A stretch of DNA of 42,806 nt from Nitrospirota bacterium (GTDB lineage: Bacteria > Nitrospirota > Thermodesulfovibrionia > UBA6902 > DSMQ01), in assembly GCA_016208855.1 (NCBI GenBank), contig JACQXF010000011.1, positions 1 to 42,806 on the forward strand, read 5' to 3'. A program made the translations under genes and the position numbers. The stretch's first letter is position 1. Every line of letters begins with the position of its first letter. Below the pieces are notes generated by a model, which saw only the letters and a program-made list of their open reading frames with translations, was not told the DNA's origin and did no database searches. This document shows, piece after piece, positions 38,888 through 42,806 of the stretch.

Positions 38888-40832
38888 CCTGTTGTGGCGG
38901 ATTTCCTTTAAAAGACTCTCTTAAAACTGCCAAGAAAACTCCTATTAAAATGCTAACAATCCCTGCAAGTGCAACATTTAACTTAATAGTTGGCTTAATT
39001 GGCTTCTCTAATACATGAATCGGCGTTAATATACCTATGCCTTTAAAATTCTTAAGCTTCTCGTCAACTGAAAATTTTTCGGTTTTTAACTCCAATATTT
39101 TTTTATCAATCTTAAGCATATCAGATACTTGAAACCTCTTTCTTTTATCTCTGAGTATTGCATTATAGTCTTTTCTAATTTCCTCCAATGACTTTAAAGT
39201 ATTAGTGAGTTCTTCGGATTTACTTACAAGCATGTTTCTTTCAGCATCAATATAGCTTTTTATAAAGGGATAGTTATTTAGATTTTTGATTATTTCTGAG
39301 ATCACTTTTGCAATATCCTCGCGCTCCTTTGAATCCACTGTTATTCTTATTACATCCAGGGTATCAGTGGGGGTGAAGCTGACATCTGTGACTAAACTGT
39401 AGCTCTCTGACAAAAAGTTCTTAGCTGCTTGTTTTGTAAGATGTTCACTAATAATAATCATCGTCCTGTTCCACTCTTGGCGTGGCATTATCTGCACAAG
39501 CGCCTCGCCTCTATATATTTTTGGAGACAAAGAACTTATAATGCCTGCCGCGCAAAGAGAAGCTAAAAAAAGCGCGGCGATGAAGCCTCTTTTCTTTATA
39601 ATTAACCTCCATAAGTCATAAAGGCTTAATCCATTTCTGTTAGCTGGACGTTCTTCAGCTACCATGGTAAATACAGCTGCTATTGCAAATACAAACCATG
39701 TAGCCCTGTTCATATCAAATGAAAAAAAGAAGAAGAAAATTATTATAATAATAAAAATATAATTCCAAGGCATTATCAAACTATAGAATTCATGATTTCT
39801 CTTTCTTCTTAGTAAAATGTATATTGAAATAACTATAAGAAGAAAGAAGGCGAACCCTATTAAGCCTATATCAATGAGTATATCTAAATAACTATTATGA
39901 GAGTATGCCTTAAGAATCTTGTGAGCAGCCATTAATCCGCCTCCAAACATGGGGTTTTCACCTATTGCCTGATACAGAGGATACCATATTTGAAACCTTG
40001 CATGTGATGGCATGCCCGCTAATGCAACCCGTTGCTTTATTGCCTCAATAAAGTTTACATCTATTACCAATAATAAGGGGATAGCAAGACAAATAAATAT
40101 CAATAGCGCCTTTAAATTTTTTAAAAAGCTATATCTATCCTTTTGCAATCCTAAAAATCCTATTATGAACGGGCTGATAAATAAAGAGGCTAAAACAGTT
40201 TTAGAAAATGTCAGCATAATAGCAATAAATATTATAAAACTGCCAAGATATTTTAGAGGTTTTGATAAGTTGTTAAGCCATATTACGCACAAAAAAGACA
40301 TTGTTAGTAAAAGAGCTAAACTGTTAGGCTCATCTATCAAACCAGATGCCCTAAGGACCCCTTCACCATCCGCTCTCACTCCTATTGTTTTAAATGAGCC
40401 GCATATATTCTTAGGGCTATTGTTTAATCCATTAAAGTATAGTCCTATGACGATGCACGCGAAAAATATACCAACTATAAAGATCGCAAGATTAATTTTT
40501 TTTAGTTCGTCTGTGTTTCTTAATGAAAGAATTATCAACAAAAATAGAATAAAGTTTCTAATAACCCGCATGAACTGAGCGAGCCCCATTTCAGGAAGGG
40601 GAGACAGGATAGCGCCAACCCCGTTCCATATCAAAAAAAGACAGGCAAAGATAAGAGGAAGGGAGTCAATACGGTTTGATATTATCTCTCTCTGTCTTAT
40701 CTCCTTATTTAAGAGCGCATAAATCAGCCATAGCGCTATAACTATATTAGCAGGAGTAATTTTTACGCCGATATCATAAGGTAAGGTTGGGGAAAAATTG
40801 GCTGCGAAAAATAGAACTAAAAAAGCGAGCAT
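38880..40832 (-). CDS. Fusion of an O-antigen polymerase/ligase-type domain with a Wzz chain-length domain
   Basis: The ~650-residue product has two parts. Residues ~1-400 are a polytopic membrane protein of the O-antigen ligase superfamily, with SGLIDEPNSLALLLTMSF and SHNSYLDILIDIGLIGF (H-N-x-Y-L motif). Residues ~415-650 have a Wzz layout: DLWRLIIKKRGFIAALFLAS (first helix), IYRGEALVQI beta part, a long coiled coil, and EKPIKPTIKLNVALAGIVSILIGVFLAVLRE (Pro-rich stretch plus final helix). A polymerase or ligase joined to its length regulator is uncommon. I use the ATG at 40832; a TTG at 40880 would put the start inside an octad repeat. Confidence 0.88.
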   Translation of the reverse strand: MLAFLVLFFAANFSPTLPYDIGVKITPANIVIALWLIYALLNKEIRQREIISNRIDSLPLIFACLFLIWNGVGAILSPLPEMGLAQFMRVIRNFILFLLIILSLRNTDELKKINLAIFIVGIFFACIVIGLYFNGLNNSPKNICGSFKTIGVRADGEGVLRASGLIDEPNSLALLLTMSFLCVIWLNNLSKPLKYLGSFIIFIAIMLTFSKTVLASLFISPFIIGFLGLQKDRYSFLKNLKALLIFICLAIPLLLVIDVNFIEAIKQRVALAGMPSHARFQIWYPLYQAIGENPMFGGGLMAAHKILKAYSHNSYLDILIDIGLIGFAFFLLIVISIYILLRRKRNHEFYSLIMPWNYIFIIIIIFFFFFSFDMNRATWFVFAIAAVFTMVAEERPANRNGLSLYDLWRLIIKKRGFIAALFLASLCAAGIISSLSPKIYRGEALVQIMPRQEWNRTMIIISEHLTKQAAKNFLSESYSLVTDVSFTPTDTLDVIRITVDSKEREDIAKVISEIIKNLNNYPFIKSYIDAERNMLVSKSEELTNTLKSLEEIRKDYNAILRDKRKRFQVSDMLKIDKKILELKTEKFSVDEKLKNFKGIGILTPIHVLEKPIKPTIKLNVALAGIVSILIGVFLAVLRESFKGNPPQQDD

Positions 40833-40860
40833 TTTTTCTAAAAAGCAAAGGGGATTGCTG

Positions 40861-40908
40861 GCAAGCTGGAAAGCCAACAAGCTGGCAAGCTATCAGGCTA
40901 ACCGGCTA
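40861..40908. repeat. 8-bp tandem tract left of the four-helix-bundle gene
   Basis: Six octads: GCAAGCTG, GAAAGCCA, ACAAGCTG, GCAAGCTA, TCAGGCTA, ACCGGCTA. It belongs with the AAGCT octads at 41507-41530 on the other side of the four-helix-bundle gene. Confidence 0.75.
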
Positions 40909-41082
40909 TCTTTTTATAGAAACTCCATAATAGTTTACCCGCCTCGCAGCGCAATAGCTCTATCTCTTCATAATCCTTTTCAGAAATATACCCAAGCCTT
41001 TTTGAGAAGTCAATCAGATATTCCGTTTCTGCCTGAGCCGATAAATCTTGCAAGTTCTTTATCTCCTTTTCTCGCATAACCT

Positions 41083-41337
41083 TTACCCCATGAAATATTC
41101 TTTAAGCCTATTCTTAATATATCGCTTGCCATATGTAGTCTTTAAATATTTTTCTCTTTTTAAAGCGTCATTTTGGTTATGACAGGCTTCATAATATATT
41201 AACTTAAGAGGCCTTCTGTTTTTAGTTGACGTAACCCGCCCTTTATTGTGGAGATCTATCCTTGCTTTGAGATTATTGGAATATCCAACATACAGGTTAC
41301 TATCCATTTCACTTTTTAACACATAAATGTAATACAT
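41083..41337 (-). CDS. Small GIY-YIG nuclease-domain protein
   Basis: The 84-residue product is a single GIY-YIG domain: YYIYVLKSEMDSNLYVGYSN (the GIY-YIG motif here is Y-I-Y...Y-V-G), KARIDLHNKGRV with the conserved Arg, RRPLKLIYYEACHNQNDALKREKYLK with the catalytic-type Glu (LKREK), and a basic C-terminus. It is the small stand-alone class related to YhbQ/UvrC N-domain. The whole gene sits in a 268-bp insert with perfect inverted ends that splits the four-helix-bundle gene. Confidence 0.92.
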   Translation of the reverse strand: MYYIYVLKSEMDSNLYVGYSNNLKARIDLHNKGRVTSTKNRRPLKLIYYEACHNQNDALKREKYLKTTYGKRYIKNRLKEYFMG

Positions 41338-41352
41338 ATTATTTCATGGGGT
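41085..41352. mobile_element. 268-bp GIY-YIG insert with perfect 13-bp inverted ends
   Basis: ACCCCATGAAATA (41085-41097) and TATTTCATGGGGT (41340-41352) are exact reverse complements. They lie at the points where the four-helix-bundle coding sequence breaks off and resumes (between NIV and GYAR). Between them is only the GIY-YIG gene, whose last codons lie in the left end. The exact termini and any target duplication are ambiguous by one to two bases. Confidence 0.8.
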
Positions 41353-41506
41353 GAACAATATTTGTATGTATGGAAAGGGCAGCCCTTCTTAGCTGAGAAG
41401 TAAGGCCGTATATTTCGTCCTTAGGAAAACTTTTTGTGAGCTTATATACCTCAAGAGCAAGCCCATCGGCTTTTTGCCATACTTTTAGTTCCTTGTAGAT
41501 CATTTC

Positions 41507-41530
41507 AAGCTAAAAAGCTGGCAAGCCGAA
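41507..41530. repeat. 8-bp tandem tract right of the four-helix-bundle gene
   Basis: Three octads: AAGCTAAA, AAGCTGGC, AAGCCGAA. It is three bases upstream of the start of the four-helix-bundle gene. Confidence 0.6.
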
Positions 41531-41534
41531 GGTT

Positions 41535-41993
41535 CTATTTTCCCAGCCTTTTTTGGGATATATCCTCTAATATTTCATCAGAAACGTAGAAGCCTTTATC
41601 CTTGAGTTCTCCTGCCTTAGCGTAAGCGTTCTCTATCAAACCTAACTGTTCAGCCTTGAGCAAGATGCCGATAGTCCCAGTAATATTTAACCCCAGCGTC
41701 TCAGCAATCTTTCGAGCCTTCAGATCATCAATTATGATTCTCACGCCTGTATCTTTTGATAATGCAATAACCTCTGATTCTCCTTTACCCAGATTTAGGT
41801 CGGTCATGAGAAGCTTTATCAGTGAACCTTCAACTTGTTTTATTGCATAACAGTTAATGGAAGGGGTCCCAAACTCAGAAATAACAGCTTCTGGCAGGAT
41901 AATTTCAGAATAAATTTTGCAGAGCACATCTATAAGGTTGATTTTCTCTAATGCAATAAGAGCAGAGGTATCCGCAATAGCCTTTTCAGGCAT
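41535..41993 (-). CDS. DUF3368-type PIN-domain toxin
   Basis: The 152-residue product has KAIADTSALIALEKINLIDV (first Asp of the PIN site), PEAVISEFGTPSIN, LGKGESEVIALSKDTGVRIIIDDLKARKIAETLGL (further acidic residues) and ITGTIGILLKAEQLGLI, which is the DUF3368 pattern. It overlaps the UPF0175 antitoxin gene by eight bases, a standard pairing. A ribonuclease-toxin role follows from the family. The octad tract and the broken four-helix-bundle gene lie just downstream. Confidence 0.93.
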   Translation of the reverse strand: MPEKAIADTSALIALEKINLIDVLCKIYSEIILPEAVISEFGTPSINCYAIKQVEGSLIKLLMTDLNLGKGESEVIALSKDTGVRIIIDDLKARKIAETLGLNITGTIGILLKAEQLGLIENAYAKAGELKDKGFYVSDEILEDISQKRLGK

Positions 41994-42207
41994 TTTTCAG
42001 TTCTTTATCAAGGTCAAGTTTCACATATTTTATAGGTGAGATGCCACGGTGTATAAGCACTTCACCCAAGGCTTTTTCTGAGTAACCTGCTATTTCAGCT
42101 GCCTTCCCCAGAGAAACTATGCCGTCTTCGAATAGCTTTATCGCAAGCAACAATTTTATTTCGTCTTCTTTTATGTTAAGTTCAGGCAATTCAACAGATA
42201 TGCCCAT
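41986..42207 (-). CDS. UPF0175 family antitoxin
   Basis: The 73-residue product has MGISVELPELNIKEDEIKLL, LAIKLFEDGIVSLGKAAEIAGYSEKALGEVLIHRGISPIKY, where the second segment is the helix-turn-helix-like core of UPF0175. I start it at the ATG at 42207, which has GGAGG 8 bases upstream; the frame could open at 42222, but that ATG overlaps the Shine-Dalgarno. Its end overlaps the DUF3368 PIN gene. Such antitoxins usually repress their own operon. The following 42223-42578 gap holds nothing I can support as a gene. Confidence 0.92.
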   Translation of the reverse strand: MGISVELPELNIKEDEIKLLLAIKLFEDGIVSLGKAAEIAGYSEKALGEVLIHRGISPIKYVKLDLDKELKNA

Positions 42208-42578
42208 TTTGCTCGCCTCCATAGACTACGATTTTAATCAATTATATCATACAAAGCTTATACATTTCTTAATTATCACGCCAGGGGTCAGGCCTCAGGC
42301 TGTTTTGTAAAATAGCTCAGAATTTTCAAAATAATGCCATCTTATCATGGCCTTTCTTTGCTATTTTATCCGGATTAAACTGCGGAATTTATGGTCTCCC
42401 TTAAGTATTTATTTCTGAGATGTTTAAAATCAAAATATTTTTTATAGATTGATCCCTCAAATTTTTACCCTACAGAGCGCTATCTTCCCATAGCTCCGCA
42501 CTCTCAGTTGCATATTCAGGATTGTTCTGTAACTAAAAAAGAGATTAAAAAAAAGACAAGCAGGATATCTACTTAATA

Positions 42579-42788
42579 TTATGAACAGTCTTTCTGCCAA
42601 TTATCTTCAATTAACGTTAATGCCTGGCGTACTTTTAATATAGATAAGCCTGAATCTATTTTCAAGATACTGTCAACTATTTTGTGTAAATTTGATATAG
42701 CGGCAAATTGGGTCGCACCTTCCCTATCGGGTTTGCTATCCAACTCAACTCCATCTTTAATGATATAAATGCCAGAAGTCTGTAACAT
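42579..42788 (-). CDS. Hypothetical small protein, 69 aa
   Basis: The product begins MLQTSGIYIIKDGVELDSKP and continues with a helical region (AAISNLHKIVDSILKIDSGLSILKVRQALTLIEDNWQKD). I recognise no family. A GGAGAG Shine-Dalgarno lies six bases upstream of the ATG, which supports it as a real gene. The helical C-terminal half could be a small dimerisation or antitoxin-like element, but nothing proves this. It lies at the right edge of the window, so its neighbours are unknown. Confidence 0.55.
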   Translation of the reverse strand: MLQTSGIYIIKDGVELDSKPDREGATQFAAISNLHKIVDSILKIDSGLSILKVRQALTLIEDNWQKDCS

Positions 42789-42806
42789 GCATTCTCTCCG
42801 GCTACT

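Larger units (their letters stand above)
40898..41503 (-). pseudogene. Four-helix-bundle protein gene (23S rRNA IVS-type), interrupted and frameshifted
   Basis: The 5' part (41503-41353) encodes MIYKELKVWQKADGLALEVY, KLTKSFPKDEIYGLTSQLRR and AALSIHTNIV, the diagnostic start of the four-helix-bundle (IVS/S23) family. The frame then enters the GIY-YIG insert and stops (HPMK stop). Past the insert it resumes as GYARKGDKELARFI and, after a second frame change with loss of ~4 codons, as AETEYLIDFSKRLGYISEKD to the stop at 40898. It is thus broken twice. Octad tracts flank it on both sides. Confidence 0.85.

Noticed and set aside
40798..41079. Plus-strand 93-residue frame
   Set aside because: It reads antisense across the octad tract and the 3' half of the four-helix-bundle gene and has no family features.
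42223..42578. Gene or REP remnant in the 356-base gap (GGGGTCAGGCCT motif near 42287)
   Set aside because: The short motif resembles some REP elements, but it is a single copy without a palindrome, and no open frame of note is present.

Overview
The window looks like a chromosomal segment of a Gram-negative bacterium of moderate, slightly AT-rich composition. Supporting signs are an LPS-heptosyltransferase-type GT9, a lipoprotein, a signal-peptide-bearing periplasmic S41 protease, and Wzx/Wzy/Wzz-type surface-glycan genes. A Nitrospirota (Thermodesulfovibrio-like) or deltaproteobacterial-type genome would fit the gene styles. That assignment is an impression: no rRNA is present to prove it.

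Region 1 (1-11.4 kb) is mostly housekeeping. It holds a truncated DUF4338-like start at the edge, a HIT hydrolase, the overlapping trpC-argB-cutA operon, and tRNA-Arg(ACG) next to the gene for the enzyme expected to edit it (tadA, with an extra Cys-rich N-terminus). It continues with an MFS transporter broken by an internal deletion, a DUF559 gene between ~50-bp inverted repeats, two tRNA-Ser genes, a lipoprotein, an S41 protease, the 4.5S SRP RNA (ffs), and dnaX-ybaB-recR. dnaX carries an A9 slippery run placed to give a gamma subunit by -1 frameshifting.

Region 2 (11.4-24.7 kb) and region 4 (29.9-40.8 kb) form one large surface-polysaccharide locus, mostly on the minus strand. It includes GT9, GT4 and GT2 glycosyltransferases, many SAM methyltransferases (one TylF-type), two radical SAM/SPASM proteins, a PglF/PglE/PglC-like set that builds and loads an amino-dideoxy sugar, an SQD1-like UDP-sulfoquinovose synthase, a Wzx flippase, a Wzy-like polymerase, and an unusual Wzy/WaaL-like protein fused to a Wzz chain-length domain.

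Region 3 (24.7-29.9 kb) splits that locus and is the most unusual part. Four conflict-type modules (AAA+ DUF4143 ATPase, mntA-hepT, vapBC-like, second AAA+ ATPase) are separated from one another by full or partial copies of the 3' end of the flanking methyltransferase gene. All but the most worn copy keep the same 3' edge. It reads as a cassette array accumulated at the 3' end of one gene.

Region 5 (40.8-42.8 kb) has a four-helix-bundle (23S rRNA IVS-type) gene interrupted by a 268-bp GIY-YIG unit with perfect 13-bp inverted ends, then a UPF0175/DUF3368 toxin-antitoxin pair and a small orphan gene.

Across the window, short tandem arrays with a strict 7-bp (sometimes 8-bp) period but different unit sequences sit in intergenic spaces and, in frame, inside four polysaccharide genes. 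They are the main genome-wide signature visible here.
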